Both the position numbers and the translations under genes were made by a program. A DNA stretch of 64,000 nt from Agromyces salentinus (lineage in GTDB: Bacteria > Actinomycetota > Actinomycetes > Actinomycetales > Microbacteriaceae): positions 186,001-250,000 of the forward strand of contig NZ_WBIR01000003.1 in the NCBI RefSeq assembly GCF_009749395.1, in the 5' to 3' direction. Of the stretch, positions 32,475 to 42,510 are shown piece by piece. The notes under the pieces were generated by a model. The model worked only from the letters and a program-made list of their open reading frames with translations. It was not told the origin of the DNA and searched no databases. Each line of letters opens with the position of its first letter. Within the stretch, counting starts at the first letter, position 1.

Positions 32475-33899
32475 GTGGCAACGACCACCGCCGTCCCCGG
32501 ATGGCTGCACGCCCCTGCCGATCCCAACGCCCTCGCCGAGCAGGTCTGGCCCGCAGGGGCCCATCGCGACGACGACGGCGCGGTCGTCATCGGCGGCCTC
32601 GCCCTCACCGAGCTCGCGGAGCGCTTCGGCACCCCGCTCTACGTGGTCGACGAGGCCGACGCGCGCTCGCGCGCCCGCCGCATCCTGGCCGCCTTCGAGG
32701 CGGCCGCGGCATCCGTCGGCACGTCGGTCGCCGTCTACTACGCGGGCAAGGCCTTCCTCTCCGCCGAGATCGTGCGCTGGGTCTCCTCCGAGGGGCTCGC
32801 CGTCGACGTCTGCAGCGGCGGCGAGCTCGCGGTCGCGCTCGCCGCCGGAGCGGATCCCGCGAGGCTCGGGTTCCACGGGAACAACAAGTCCCTCGCCGAG
32901 ATCGAGCGCGCCGTCGAGGTCGGCGTGGGCGCCATCATCCTCGACTCCGAGATCGAGATCGAGCGGGTCGCGAGGGCGGCCGAACAGGCCGGTCGCATCC
33001 AGCGGGTCCGGCTCAGGGTCAACAGCGGGGTGCACGCCTCCACGCACGAGTTCCTGGCGACCGCCCACGAGGACCAGAAGTTCGGCGTCTCCCTCGAGCG
33101 GGCCGTCGAGCTCGGCGCCCGCATCCGCTCGCACGCCTCGCTCGACTTCCTGGGCCTGCACTGCCACATCGGGTCCCAGATCTTCGACTCGGCGGGCTTC
33201 GCCGAGTCCGCGGAGCGGCTGCTGGCCGCCCACGCCGAACTCGCCCGCGTCGCACCCGTGCCCGAGCTCAACCTCGGCGGCGGCTTCGGCATCGCCTACA
33301 CGTCGGTCGACGACCCGACGCCGATCGAGCGGATCTCGCTCGGCATCGCCGAGGCCGTCGCCCGTGCCTGCCGTGCCCACGGCGTGCCGGTGCCGAAGCT
33401 CGCGTTCGAGCCCGGCCGTTCGATCATCGGGCCGGCCGGCGTGACGCTGTACACGGTGGGCACCGTGAAGCCGGTTCCCGTCGAGGGGGGCTGGCGGCAC
33501 TACGTCTCGGTCGACGGCGGCATGAGCGACAACGCGCGCACCGCGCTCTACGGTGCCGACTACACGGTGCGCCTCGCGGGCCGCGTGTCCGACGAGCCGC
33601 CCGCGCTCGTTCGCGTCGCCGGAAAGCACTGCGAGTCGGGCGACATCGTGGTCGACGCCGACTACCTGCCGCACGACGTCGCGCCCGGCGACCTCGTCGC
33701 CGTCGCCGCGACCGGTGCGTACTGCTGGTCGCTCGCGAACAACTACAACCACGTGCCCCGGCCGCCCGTCGTCGCCGTCCGCGACGGCGTCGCCCGCGTG
33801 ATCGTGCACGGCGAGCGCATCGACGACCTGCTCGCCCGCGATGCGGGGATCCACCCGCAGCATCCCGCATCCAACCCCTCCGGAGGAACCACCGCATGA
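32475..33899 (+). CDS. lysA: Diaminopimelate decarboxylase
   Basis: 474 residues, fold-III PLP enzyme. Decarboxylates meso-diaminopimelate to lysine, the last step of lysine synthesis. PLP lysine K92 in VYYAGKAF. HIGSQI, the glycine loop NLGGGFGIAY and EPGRSIIGPAG bind the cofactor. CESGD near the C-terminus supplies the catalytic Cys of the partner subunit. GTG 32475 with AGAGG upstream. The stop overlaps the hom start (ATGA), so lysA and hom are translationally coupled. Confidence 0.96.
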   Translation: MATTTAVPGWLHAPADPNALAEQVWPAGAHRDDDGAVVIGGLALTELAERFGTPLYVVDEADARSRARRILAAFEAAAASVGTSVAVYYAGKAFLSAEIVRWVSSEGLAVDVCSGGELAVALAAGADPARLGFHGNNKSLAEIERAVEVGVGAIILDSEIEIERVARAAEQAGRIQRVRLRVNSGVHASTHEFLATAHEDQKFGVSLERAVELGARIRSHASLDFLGLHCHIGSQIFDSAGFAESAERLLAAHAELARVAPVPELNLGGGFGIAYTSVDDPTPIERISLGIAEAVARACRAHGVPVPKLAFEPGRSIIGPAGVTLYTVGTVKPVPVEGGWRHYVSVDGGMSDNARTALYGADYTVRLAGRVSDEPPALVRVAGKHCESGDIVVDADYLPHDVAPGDLVAVAATGAYCWSLANNYNHVPRPPVVAVRDGVARVIVHGERIDDLLARDAGIHPQHPASNPSGGTTA

Positions 33900-35206
33900 T
33901 CGAGTACCGCTCCATCAGGGTCGGCCTGCTCGGGGCAGGTTCCGTCGGCTCCCAGGTCGCCCGGCTCCTCCTCGAGCACGGCGACGAGCTCGCCCAGCGC
34001 ATCGGCGCACGCATCGAGCTCGTCGGCATCGCCGTGCGCGACCTCGACGCGAAGCGCGACGCCGAGCTTCCCCGCGAGCTGCTGACGACCGATGCCGACG
34101 CGCTGATCGTGGCCTCCGACATCGTGATCGAGCTCATGGGCGGACTCGAGCCGGCCCGCACCATGGTGCTGAAGGCCATCGCCTCGGGTGCGGACGTGGT
34201 CACCGGCAACAAGGCGCTCCTCGCGACGCACGGACCCGAGCTCTACGCGGCGGCCGAGCAGGTCGGCGCGCAGCTCTCCTACGAGGCCGCGGTCGCCGGC
34301 GCGATCCCGATCATCCGGCCGCTCCGCGAGAGCCTCGCCGGTGACCGCATCGACCGCATCCTGGGCATCGTGAACGGCACGACCAACTTCATCCTCGACC
34401 GCATGGACAGCACTGGGGCCTCCCTCGAGGACGCCCTCGCGACGGCGACCGAACTCGGCTACGCCGAGGCCGACCCGACGGCCGACATCGGCGGCTACGA
34501 CGCCGCGCAGAAGGCGGCCATCCTCGCGAGCATCGCCTTCCACACGAGCGTGCCGGTCGCCGCGGTGCACCGCGAGGGCATCACGTCGGTCACCGCGCAG
34601 CAGGTGGAGTCCGCGCGTCGCGCCGGCTTCGTGGTGAAGCTCCTCGCCATCTGCGAGCGGCTCACCGACCCCGAGACCGGCGAGGAGGGCGTCTCCGCCC
34701 GCGTGTATCCCGCGCTCGTGCCGCGCGAGCACCCGCTCGGCGCCGTGCGGGGCGCGAACAACGCCGTCTTCGTCGAGGCATCCGCCGCAGGGCCCCTCAT
34801 GTTCTACGGCGCCGGGGCCGGGGGAGTGCAGACCGCCTCGGCCGTGCTCGGCGACCTCGTCGCCATCGCCCGCCGCCATGTCGTCGGCGGTCCGGGCACC
34901 GCGGAGTCCACGCACGCCGAGCTGCCCATGTTCGAGATCGGGCGCATCACGACGCGCTACGCGATCACGCTCGAGGTGGCCGACGAGCCGGGCGTGCTCG
35001 AGCGCATCGCGCACGTGTTCGCCGAGCACGGCGTGTCCGTCGAGCAGCTGCAGCAGACGGTGAGCGGCGGCTCCGAGCGGGCTACGCTGGTGATCGGAAC
35101 GCACGAGGCGACGGAGTCCGCGCTCGCCGAGACCGTCGCATCCCTCGCCGAGAACCCCGTCGTCGTGTCCGTCGCGTCCGTCCTCCGAGTCGAAGGAGCA
35201 ATGTGA
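33896..35206 (+). CDS. hom: Homoserine dehydrogenase
   Basis: 436 residues. Reduces aspartate semialdehyde to homoserine with NAD(P)H, the branch point for threonine and methionine. N-terminal Rossmann motif GLLGAGSVGSQVA. Catalytic domain with GIVNGTTNFIL and the AEADPTADIGGYDAAQK block. C-terminal ACT domain (about 355-436, ITLEVADEPGVLERIAHVF) for feedback control by threonine, as in other Gram-positive enzymes. Product feeds ThrB here and MetX at 4.1 kb. Its stop overlaps the thrC start. Confidence 0.96.
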   Translation: MIEYRSIRVGLLGAGSVGSQVARLLLEHGDELAQRIGARIELVGIAVRDLDAKRDAELPRELLTTDADALIVASDIVIELMGGLEPARTMVLKAIASGADVVTGNKALLATHGPELYAAAEQVGAQLSYEAAVAGAIPIIRPLRESLAGDRIDRILGIVNGTTNFILDRMDSTGASLEDALATATELGYAEADPTADIGGYDAAQKAAILASIAFHTSVPVAAVHREGITSVTAQQVESARRAGFVVKLLAICERLTDPETGEEGVSARVYPALVPREHPLGAVRGANNAVFVEASAAGPLMFYGAGAGGVQTASAVLGDLVAIARRHVVGGPGTAESTHAELPMFEIGRITTRYAITLEVADEPGVLERIAHVFAEHGVSVEQLQQTVSGGSERATLVIGTHEATESALAETVASLAENPVVVSVASVLRVEGAM

Positions 35207-36300
35207 ACCACCCCACCCCCAAGGCCACGTCACGCCAGTGGCGAGGCGTCATCCGCGAATACGCCGACCGGCTCGACGTCACCGACGCCACGCCGGTCGT
35301 CACGCTCGGCGAGGGTGGCACGCCGCTCCTGCCCGCGCCGGCGCTCTCGCGTCGCACGGGTGCCGACGTCTGGGTGAAGTACGAGGGCATGAACCCGACC
35401 GGCTCCTTCAAGGACCGCGGCATGACCATGGCCGTGACGAAGGCCGTCGAGCGCGGCGCGAAGGTCGTCATCTGCGCCTCGACCGGCAACACGTCGGCGT
35501 CGGCCGCGGCCTATGCGACGCACGCCGGCATCAAGGCCGCCGTGCTCGTACCCGAGGGCAAGATCGCCATGGGCAAGCTGAGCCAGGCCATCGCCCACAA
35601 CGGCGAGCTGATCCAGGTCCAGGGCAACTTCGACGACTGCCTCGACATCGCTCGCGACCTCGCCGAGAACTACGCCGTCCACCTCGTGAACTCGGTCAAC
35701 AACGACCGCATCGAGGGGCAGAAGACCGCGGCGTTCGAGATCGTCGAGGCCCACGGCGACGCACCCGACTTCCACTTCATCCCGGTGGGCAACGCGGGCA
35801 ACTACACCGCCTACACGCGGGGCTACCGCGAAGACCTGGCTGCCGGCAACAGCACCCGGATCCCGCGGATGTTCGGCTTCCAGGCATCCGGCTCCGCGCC
35901 GATCGTGCGCGGCGAGCCGGTCAGGAACCCCGAGACGATCGCGAGCGCCATCCGCATCGGCAACCCCGCCTCGTGGGAGCTCGCCCTCGCGGCGCGCGAC
36001 GAGACCGACGGGTACTTCGGTGCGATCGAGGACGACAAGATCCTCGAGGCGCAGCGCATCCTGTCGGCCGAGGTCGGCATCTTCGTCGAGCCCGCGTCGG
36101 CCATCTCCGTCGCCGGCCTCCTCGAGCGCGCCGAGGCGGGCGCCATCCCGGCCGGCGCCCGCGTCGTGCTCACCGTCACCGGACACGGCCTGAAGGACCC
36201 GCAGTGGGCCCTTCGCACCGCCGACGGCTCCGACGTGCAGCCGACGGTCGTGCCCGTGGACACGGCCCAGATCGCCGCGGTGCTCGGGCTGACCTCATGA
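35203..36300 (+). CDS. thrC: Threonine synthase
   Basis: 365 residues, PLP fold type II. Converts O-phosphohomoserine to threonine and phosphate. The PLP lysine is K70 in NPTGSFKDRGM; CASTGNTSASAAAYA is the phosphate/substrate loop and VGNAGNYTAY the PLP-phosphate loop. It is of the short class usual in Gram-positive bacteria. The GTG start is nested in ATGTGA with the hom stop. Followed by thrB with a four-base overlap, so lysA-hom-thrC-thrB form one coupled operon. Confidence 0.96.
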   Translation: MNHPTPKATSRQWRGVIREYADRLDVTDATPVVTLGEGGTPLLPAPALSRRTGADVWVKYEGMNPTGSFKDRGMTMAVTKAVERGAKVVICASTGNTSASAAAYATHAGIKAAVLVPEGKIAMGKLSQAIAHNGELIQVQGNFDDCLDIARDLAENYAVHLVNSVNNDRIEGQKTAAFEIVEAHGDAPDFHFIPVGNAGNYTAYTRGYREDLAAGNSTRIPRMFGFQASGSAPIVRGEPVRNPETIASAIRIGNPASWELALAARDETDGYFGAIEDDKILEAQRILSAEVGIFVEPASAISVAGLLERAEAGAIPAGARVVLTVTGHGLKDPQWALRTADGSDVQPTVVPVDTAQIAAVLGLTS

Positions 36301-37256
36301 ACCGGACCGCTCCCGAGGTCGAGGGCGGCGCCCGCGCCGTCATCGGGCGCCGCGTGCACGTCAAGGTGCCCGCGACCAGCGCCAACCTCGGTCCCGGCTT
36401 CGACACCCTCGGGCTCGCGCTCGCGCGATACGACGAGCTCGAGATCGAGGCGACGGATGCCGCGACCCACGACATCACGGTGCACGGCGTCGGCGAGGGG
36501 GAGGTGCCGCTCGACGGGTCGCACCTCGTCGTCCGGGCCATGGCGCACACGTTCGCCCGCGCGGGCGTCGAGATGCCGTCGGTGAGGCTCGTGGCCCGCA
36601 ACAGCATCCCGCACGGGCGCGGACTCGGCTCGTCGGGCGCGGCGATCGTGGCCGGCGTGATCGGGGCCTCCGGGCTACTCGAGGGCATCGTCGACTTCAG
36701 TGCCGACGACCTGCTCGAGATCGCGACCGAGCTCGAGGGCCATCCAGACAACGTCGCTCCGGCGCTCTTCGGCGGCCTGACCATCGCCTGGGTCACGCCC
36801 GACGGACCGCGCCACAAGAAGCTCATCGTGCATCGCGGCGTGTCCCCGCTCGTGCTCGTCCCCGAACAGGAGATGTCCACCGCGCTGGCACGCTCCCTGC
36901 AGCCGGAATCGGTGCCCCACGAGGACGCCGTCTTCAACGTGTCGCGCTCGGCGCTGCTCGTCGCGGCCCTCATCCAGAGCCCCGAGCTGCTGCTCCAGGC
37001 CACCGAGGACAAGCTCCACCAGCACTACCGCGCGCAGGCCATGCCCGAGACCGACCGGCTCATCCGCGCGTTGCGGGCCGAGGGGCATCCGGCCGTCGTG
37101 TCCGGAGCCGGTCCTTCGATCCTCGTGCTCTCCAGCGATCCGAGCGAGCGGGCCGAGGCCATCCGACTGGTGGAGGAGGCGGCGCAGACCGTCTGGCAGC
37201 CGCTGCCCCTCGCCGTCGACTTCCTCGGCGCGACCGTCAGCACCCCGGGCGACTGA
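36297..37256 (+). CDS. thrB: Homoserine kinase (GHMP family)
   Basis: 319 residues. Phosphorylates homoserine with ATP to O-phosphohomoserine, the substrate of ThrC. N-terminal PATSANLGPGFDTLGLAL and the ATP loop PHGRGLGSSGAA are the GHMP signatures; the third motif VVSGAGPSILVL is near the C-terminus. A roughly 18-residue polar extension precedes the usual start. ATG overlaps the thrC stop. Last gene of the lysine/threonine operon; rho follows after 249 nt with its own promoter region. Confidence 0.95.
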   Translation: MNRTAPEVEGGARAVIGRRVHVKVPATSANLGPGFDTLGLALARYDELEIEATDAATHDITVHGVGEGEVPLDGSHLVVRAMAHTFARAGVEMPSVRLVARNSIPHGRGLGSSGAAIVAGVIGASGLLEGIVDFSADDLLEIATELEGHPDNVAPALFGGLTIAWVTPDGPRHKKLIVHRGVSPLVLVPEQEMSTALARSLQPESVPHEDAVFNVSRSALLVAALIQSPELLLQATEDKLHQHYRAQAMPETDRLIRALRAEGHPAVVSGAGPSILVLSSDPSERAEAIRLVEEAAQTVWQPLPLAVDFLGATVSTPGD

Positions 37257-37322
37257 GGCGCCGGATCGCGACACGTTCTCCACAGGGGCGGCTCGCGGAC
37301 CGGAGGACTGCTCGTCGGGTGA

Positions 37323-37328
37323 TAGCAT
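37323..37328 (+). promoter_or_regulatory. Possible -10 of the rho promoter
   Basis: TAGCAT within GATAGCATTATC, an AT-rich island in a very GC-rich gap, about 175 nt before the rho start. The -35 is unclear. The long untranslated leader (about 37335-37505) would allow the Rho autoregulation known in other bacteria; I see no specific element. Confidence 0.35.
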
Positions 37329-37505
37329 TATCGTGCACCCGACGAGCGACGCACTGTTCGCGTCCATCGTCGCATCGTGCGATTCCCAGCAATCCATTGC
37401 TCTCGTTCTCGCGCACGTCTGCGCTCCGCGCATGACCTGCGACGTGTCAACGACCAGCTCTCCTGAGTCGGCAGCTCTTGCCACCGGGGGAAAGGAACAT
37501 ACCCA

Positions 37506-39695
37506 GTGACCAACGCAACCGACCACGCCGAAGCCGGCGCGGCGAACCGCACCCGCCTCTCGACCCTGAAGGTCGCCGAGCTCCAGGAGCTCGCCGCCTC
37601 GCTCGGCATCCCCGGCGGCTCCAAGCGCCGCAAGGGCGAGCTCGTCGACCTGATCGCCGCCCACCAGGAGGGCCTCGCCGCCGAGTCGTCGACCGACGCG
37701 CCCGTCGCCGAGACGACTGCCGAGGCGCCCGTCGCCGACGCATCCGTTGCCGAGGCACCCGCCGCGGAGCCCGCACCCGAGGCCCCCGCCTTCGAGGCGC
37801 CCGCGGGCGAGGCCGTCGTCGCACCCGTCGACGAGGCGGCCCCGACCACCCGGCCGGCGCGCCAGGCACGCCAGCCCCGTCGCGCGACGAGCGCCGGCAC
37901 GGCCGCGACCCGGCACGTGAACGGCGCCGCCGGCGGCGTCGACCTCGTGCCCGCCCCTGCCGAGGCGCCCGTCGAGTCCGACGACGCCCGTGAGGCCGCG
38001 CGCGCCGCGGTCCGCGAAGAGCTCGCGGCAGCGACCGGCGAGGCCGGCCGCGCCCCCAAGTCCGCCGAAGGCGAGGTCGAGGGCGAGACGTCCTCCGAGC
38101 AGCCGCGCCAGGGCCGCAACCGCAACCGCGGCCGCCGTGGCGGAGAGCGCGAGCGCGCCGAGCGTGCCGGCGACGACGCGCAGAAGTCCGCCGAGGGCCA
38201 GCCCCGGCAGAACGGCCAGGCCGGCGGCAACGCCGAGCGCCAGGGCGGCGACGCCCGCAAGGGCGAGGAACAGCCCGCCCGCCAGGGCCGGGGCGAGCGC
38301 CAGCAGCAGGGCGGCGAACGCCAGCAGGGCGGCGAACGCCAGGCCGAGCAGGCCGAGCCCAAGCAGCAGGGCGAGGGCGGCAACCGACAGCAGGGCCAGA
38401 ACCGCGGTGAGCAGCAGCTCCTCGACGGTGAGGGCGGCCGTCGCAACCGGTACCGCGACCGCAAGCGCCGCGGCCAGACCGGCGGCGACGAGCTCGAGCC
38501 CGAGATCCTCGACGACGACGTCCTGATCCCCATCGCGGGCATCCTCGACGTGCTCGACAACTACGCCTTCGTGCGCACGACGGGCTACCTGCCCGGTCCG
38601 AGCGACGTCTACGTCTCGCTCGGCCAGGTGAAGAAGTACCACCTGCGCAAGGGCGACGCCGTCGTGGGCTCCATCAAGCAGCCGCGCGACGCCGAGTCCA
38701 ACAGCCGCCAGAAGTACAACGCCCTCGTCAAGGTCGACTCCGTCAACGGGCAGACCATCGAGGAGTCGGGCGCACGCGTCGAGTTCCAGAAGCTCACGCC
38801 GCTCTACCCGCAGGAGCGCCTGCGCCTCGAGACCGAGCCCACCAAACTCACGCAGCGCATCATCGATCTCGTCGCCCCGATCGGCAAGGGCCAGCGCGGC
38901 CTGATCGTCGCACCGCCGAAGGCGGGCAAGACCATCGTCCTGCAGCAGATCGCGAACGCCATCTCGATCAACAACCCCGAGGTCCACCTCATGGTCGTGC
39001 TGGTCGACGAGCGTCCCGAAGAGGTCACCGACATGCAGCGCACGGTGAAGGGCGAGGTCATCGCCTCGACCTTCGACCGTCCGGCCGAAGACCACACGAC
39101 GGTCGCCGAGCTCGCGATCGAGCGCGCCAAGCGACTCGTCGAGCTCGGCCACGACGTCGTCGTGCTGCTCGACTCGATCACGCGTCTCGGCCGTGCGTAC
39201 AACCTCGCCGCGCCCACCTCCGGGCGGATCCTCTCGGGTGGTGTCGACGCCTCGGCGCTGTACCCGCCCAAGCGCTTCTTCGGCGCCGCGCGCAACATCG
39301 AGAACGGCGGCTCGCTGACCATCCTCGCGACCGCGCTCGTGGAGACCGGGTCCAAGATGGACGAGGTCATCTTCGAGGAGTTCAAGGGCACCGGCAACTC
39401 GGAGCTTCGCCTCTCGCGTCAGCTCGCCGACAAGCGCATCTTCCCCGCCGTCGACGTCAACGCGTCGTCGACGCGTCGCGAGGAGATGCTGCTCTCGCCC
39501 GACGAGGTCAAGATCACCTGGAAGCTTCGTCGTGCCCTCGCGGGCCTCGACCAGCAGCCGGCGCTCGAGGCCGTGCTCGGCCGCCTCAAGGAGACCCAGT
39601 CGAACGTCGAGTTCCTGATGCTCATGCAGAAGTCGATGCCCGTCGGGGCGAACGGCCACGGCGCGTCGCACGCGCACGAGAACGACCACCGCTGA
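37506..39695 (+). CDS. rho: Transcription termination factor Rho with large insertion
   Basis: 729 residues against about 420 in E. coli. N-terminal Rho_N helix bundle (about 16-60, [18 protein letters not shown]). A roughly 260-residue insertion follows: first Ala/Glu/Pro-rich, then Arg/Gln/Gly-rich with repeats such as [18 protein letters not shown]. The cold-shock-like RNA domain starts near residue 335 ([23 protein letters not shown]) and is followed by the ATPase with Walker A PPKAGKT. Such insertions are known in high-GC Gram-positive Rho proteins and add RNA affinity. GTG with GAAAGGA upstream. prfA follows after 7 nt. Confidence 0.96.
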   Translation: MTNATDHAEAGAANRTRLSTLKVAELQELAASLGIPGGSKRRKGELVDLIAAHQEGLAAESSTDAPVAETTAEAPVADASVAEAPAAEPAPEAPAFEAPAGEAVVAPVDEAAPTTRPARQARQPRRATSAGTAATRHVNGAAGGVDLVPAPAEAPVESDDAREAARAAVREELAAATGEAGRAPKSAEGEVEGETSSEQPRQGRNRNRGRRGGERERAERAGDDAQKSAEGQPRQNGQAGGNAERQGGDARKGEEQPARQGRGERQQQGGERQQGGERQAEQAEPKQQGEGGNRQQGQNRGEQQLLDGEGGRRNRYRDRKRRGQTGGDELEPEILDDDVLIPIAGILDVLDNYAFVRTTGYLPGPSDVYVSLGQVKKYHLRKGDAVVGSIKQPRDAESNSRQKYNALVKVDSVNGQTIEESGARVEFQKLTPLYPQERLRLETEPTKLTQRIIDLVAPIGKGQRGLIVAPPKAGKTIVLQQIANAISINNPEVHLMVVLVDERPEEVTDMQRTVKGEVIASTFDRPAEDHTTVAELAIERAKRLVELGHDVVVLLDSITRLGRAYNLAAPTSGRILSGGVDASALYPPKRFFGAARNIENGGSLTILATALVETGSKMDEVIFEEFKGTGNSELRLSRQLADKRIFPAVDVNASSTRREEMLLSPDEVKITWKLRRALAGLDQQPALEAVLGRLKETQSNVEFLMLMQKSMPVGANGHGASHAHENDHR
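38303..38340 (+). repeat. 18-bp tandem duplication inside rho
   Basis: CAGCAGGGCGGCGAACGC occurs twice in tandem and encodes the GGERQQ repeat of the Rho insertion. In-frame length change by slippage would leave Rho intact. Confidence 0.6.
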
Positions 39696-39702
39696 GGCAT
39701 CC

Positions 39703-40779
39703 GTGTTCGAATCCGTCCAGCCCATGCTCGTCGAGCACGGCGAGCTCCAGGAGGCGCTCGCCGACCCGGCGCTGCATGCCGACCCCGCACGCGCGAAGAA
39801 GGTGAATCGGCGCTACGCCGAGCTCAGCCGCATCGTCGCCGCGAACGCGGCGTGGCACCAGGCCCAGGACGACCTCGCGGCCGCCCGCGAGCTGGCCAAG
39901 GAGGACGACGCGTTCGCCGAGGAGGTCCCCTCGCTCGAGGAGGGCCTCGCGCAGGCCCAGGAGAAGCTCCGGCGACTCCTGATCCCGCGCGACCCCGACG
40001 ACGGCCGTGACGTGATCATGGAGATCAAGGGCGGTGAGGGCGGCGCCGAGAGCGCCCTCTTCGCCGGCGACCTGCTCCGCATGTACATGCAGTACGCGCA
40101 GTCGAAGGGCTGGAAGGTCGAGCTCCTCGACCAGAACGAGTCCGACCTCGGCGGCTACAAGGACGTGCAGGTCGCGATCAAGTCGAACGCGACCGATCCC
40201 TCGCAGGGCGTGTGGGCGCACCTGAAGTACGAGGGCGGCGTGCACCGCGTGCAGCGCGTCCCGGTGACCGAGACGCAGGGGCGCATCCACACGTCGACCA
40301 CGGGGGTGCTCGTCTTCCCCGAGGTCGACGAGCCCGAAGAGGTCGACATCAACCAGAACGACCTGAAGATCGACGTGTACCGTTCCTCCGGTCCCGGCGG
40401 CCAGTCGGTCAACACGACCGACTCGGCCGTGCGCATCACCCACCTGCCGACCGGCATCGTGGTGTCGATGCAGAACGAGAAGTCGCAGCTGCAGAACCGC
40501 GAGGCGGCGATGCGCGTGCTGCGCGCCCGCATCCTCGCGCGTCAGCAGGAGGAGATCGACGCTGCGGCATCCGACGCGCGCAAGTCGCAGATCCGGTCGA
40601 TGGATCGTTCCGAGCGCATCCGAACGTACAACTTCCCCGAGAACCGCATCGCCGATCATCGCACCGGGTACAAGGCCTACAACCTCGACCAGGTCATGAA
40701 CGGCGCGCTCGACCCGCTGATCGAATCGGCCATCCAGGCCGACGAGGAGGCGCAGCTGGCCGGTCACGCCGGAGGCTGA
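39703..40779 (+). CDS. prfA: Peptide chain release factor 1
   Basis: 358 residues. Reads UAA/UAG and releases the finished peptide. The codon-recognition tripeptide is PVT in [14 protein letters not shown] (PxT class, so RF1 not RF2). The GGQ peptidyl-hydrolysis motif is in [17 protein letters not shown] (about 230-236). Its glutamine is methylated by PrmC, encoded 1.7 kb downstream. The GTG lies seven bases after the rho stop, so the two are co-transcribed. A perfect hairpin ends the unit. Confidence 0.97.
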   Translation: MFESVQPMLVEHGELQEALADPALHADPARAKKVNRRYAELSRIVAANAAWHQAQDDLAAARELAKEDDAFAEEVPSLEEGLAQAQEKLRRLLIPRDPDDGRDVIMEIKGGEGGAESALFAGDLLRMYMQYAQSKGWKVELLDQNESDLGGYKDVQVAIKSNATDPSQGVWAHLKYEGGVHRVQRVPVTETQGRIHTSTTGVLVFPEVDEPEEVDINQNDLKIDVYRSSGPGGQSVNTTDSAVRITHLPTGIVVSMQNEKSQLQNREAAMRVLRARILARQQEEIDAAASDARKSQIRSMDRSERIRTYNFPENRIADHRTGYKAYNLDQVMNGALDPLIESAIQADEEAQLAGHAGG

Positions 40780-40804
40780 TCGGTCGCGCACGGACGCGAA
40801 CGTG

Positions 40805-40840
40805 CGAGAGGGGCGGATGCTGCGGCATCCGCCCCTCTCG
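40805..40840. terminator. Perfect 16-bp terminator hairpin between prfA and cysE
   Basis: CGAGAGGGGCGGATGC, loop TGCG, then the exact complement up to 40840. It lies 25 nt after prfA and is convergent with cysE, so it can stop transcription from both sides. No T-tract. Confidence 0.8.
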
Positions 40841-40898
40841 TCTGCGCCGAAGCTGCGCGCGGTGGCCCGGCCGACGCCGACTGGACGCCGGGCGCGGG

Positions 40899-41477
40899 TC
40901 AGATGTGCCAGTCGTGGACGCCGCGGGAGGCGTCGGCGGCGGCGTCCGAGAGCGGGCGCGGAATGGCCGGCACCCCGACCAGCAGCGAGCGGGCCGGGGC
41001 GCTCCTGGTGACGACCGCGTTCGCGCCGACGGCGCTCCAGGCGCCGATCGTGATGTCGCCGAGCACCTTCGCACCCGCCCCGATGGTCACGCCGTCGCCG
41101 AGGGTCGGATGCCGCTTCGTGCCGGGCGGCGTGTGCCGGGGTGCCTTCCCGCCGAGCGTGACGCCGTGGTAGAGCATCACGTCGTCGCCGATGACGGCGG
41201 TCTCGCCGATCACGACGCCCATGCCGTGGTCGATGAAGAACCGCCGGCCGATCGTCGCGCCGGGGTGGATCTCGACGCCGGTGAGGAACCTCGTCAGCTG
41301 CGAGACGACCCTCGCGGGGAAGCGGAGCCCGGATCGCCAGAGCCGATGCGCGAGCCGGGACGCCCAGATCGCGTGCAGGCCCGAGTACACGAGGAAGACC
41401 TCGAGATCGCTGCGTGCTGCGGGGTCGTGGGCACGGGCGGTCGCGAGGTCTTCCTTCACGCGGGAGAGGATGCTCAC
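40899..41477 (-). CDS. cysE: Serine O-acetyltransferase
   Basis: 192 residues. Acetylates serine with acetyl-CoA to O-acetylserine for CysK. The helical N-terminal domain is followed by a left-handed beta helix of hexapeptide repeats (about 85-165, [22 protein letters not shown]). Catalytic His is in FIDHGMG. It is a short CysE (E. coli 273) of the kind common in actinobacteria and Bacillus. It ends in the Ile residue (DWHI) typical of CysE tails that dock into the CysK active site. GTG start four bases after the cysK stop. Confidence 0.94.
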   Translation of the reverse strand: MSILSRVKEDLATARAHDPAARSDLEVFLVYSGLHAIWASRLAHRLWRSGLRFPARVVSQLTRFLTGVEIHPGATIGRRFFIDHGMGVVIGETAVIGDDVMLYHGVTLGGKAPRHTPPGTKRHPTLGDGVTIGAGAKVLGDITIGAWSAVGANAVVTRSAPARSLLVGVPAIPRPLSDAAADASRGVHDWHI

Positions 41478-41481
41478 CTGG

Positions 41482-42417
41482 TCAGTCAAGCAGACCTTCG
41501 TACAGCACCGTCGACAGGTAGCGCTCACCGTAGCTCGCGAGGATGACGACGATGGTCTTGCCGGCGTTCTCCGGGCGCTTGGCGACCTCGATGGCGGCGT
41601 GGACGGTGGCGCCGGAGGAGATGCCGCCCAGGATGCCCTCCTCGGTTCCGAGCCGGCGCGCGGTGGCGACCGCCTGGTCGATGTTCACGTCGAAGATCTC
41701 GTCGTAGACCTCCCGGTCGAGGATCTCGGGCACGAAGTTCGCGCCGATGCCCTGGATCTTGTGGGGTCCGGGCGCGCCGCCGTTCAGGATCGGCGACTCC
41801 TCGGGCTCGACGCCGATGACCTGGACCTCGGGCTTGCGCTCCTTGAGGACCTGGCCGACGCCCGAGATGGTGCCGCCCGTGCCGATGCCCGAGATGAAGA
41901 TGTCGACCCCGCCGTCGGTGTCGGCCCAGATCTCCTCCGCCGTGGTGCGGCGGTGGACCTCGACGTTGGCCTGGTTGGCGAACTGCTTGGCGAGCACGGA
42001 GCCGGGGGTCTCCGCCACGATCTGCTCGGCACGGGAGACGGCGCCCTTCATGCCCTCGGAACCCGGGGTGAGCACGAGCTCGGCCCCGTACGCCTTCAGC
42101 AGCGACTTGCGCTCCTTCGACATGGTCTCGGGCATGGCGAGGATGACCTTGTAGCCGCGCGCCGCGCCGACCATGGCGAGGGCGATGCCGGTGTTGCCGC
42201 TCGTGCCCTCGACGATCGTGCCGCCGGGTGCGAGCTCACCCGAGGCCTCGGCGGCGTCGACGATGGCGATGCCGAGGCGGTCCTTGACGCTCGCGGAGGG
42301 GTTGTAGAACTCGAGCTTGCCGAGCACGGTCGCGCCGGCGCCTTCGGTGACGCGGTTCAGGCGCACGAGGGGCGTGCGACCGAAGGCCTCGGTGATGTTG
42401 TCGAAGATCTGGGCCAT
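41482..42417 (-). CDS. cysK: Cysteine synthase A
   Basis: 311 residues, PLP fold type II. Joins O-acetylserine and sulfide to cysteine. PLP lysine K45 in NPSASVKDR; substrate loop [12 protein letters not shown] and the PLP-phosphate loop [10 protein letters not shown] are intact. Length typical of CysK. ATG with GAGAGGAAG upstream. Co-transcribed with cysE; the two proteins usually form the regulatory cysteine synthase complex. The pair is inserted in inverse orientation between prfA and prmC. Confidence 0.96.
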   Translation of the reverse strand: MAQIFDNITEAFGRTPLVRLNRVTEGAGATVLGKLEFYNPSASVKDRLGIAIVDAAEASGELAPGGTIVEGTSGNTGIALAMVGAARGYKVILAMPETMSKERKSLLKAYGAELVLTPGSEGMKGAVSRAEQIVAETPGSVLAKQFANQANVEVHRRTTAEEIWADTDGGVDIFISGIGTGGTISGVGQVLKERKPEVQVIGVEPEESPILNGGAPGPHKIQGIGANFVPEILDREVYDEIFDVNIDQAVATARRLGTEEGILGGISSGATVHAAIEVAKRPENAGKTIVVILASYGERYLSTVLYEGLLD

Positions 42418-42510
42418 GGGGCTTCCTCTCGGGATGCGGGTGCGGGGGCTCGTGCCCCGGCCAGCCTATGACCGGGCCTGTTCCCGGTCACGTGCATTAC
42501 ATTCCATTTC

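Noticed and set aside
29202-33863. 1553-codon open frame on the minus strand
   Set aside because: Antisense to argS, the LmeA-like gene and lysA, all of which have clear family motifs. It is repetitive in Arg, Asp, Val and His as expected for a complement frame.
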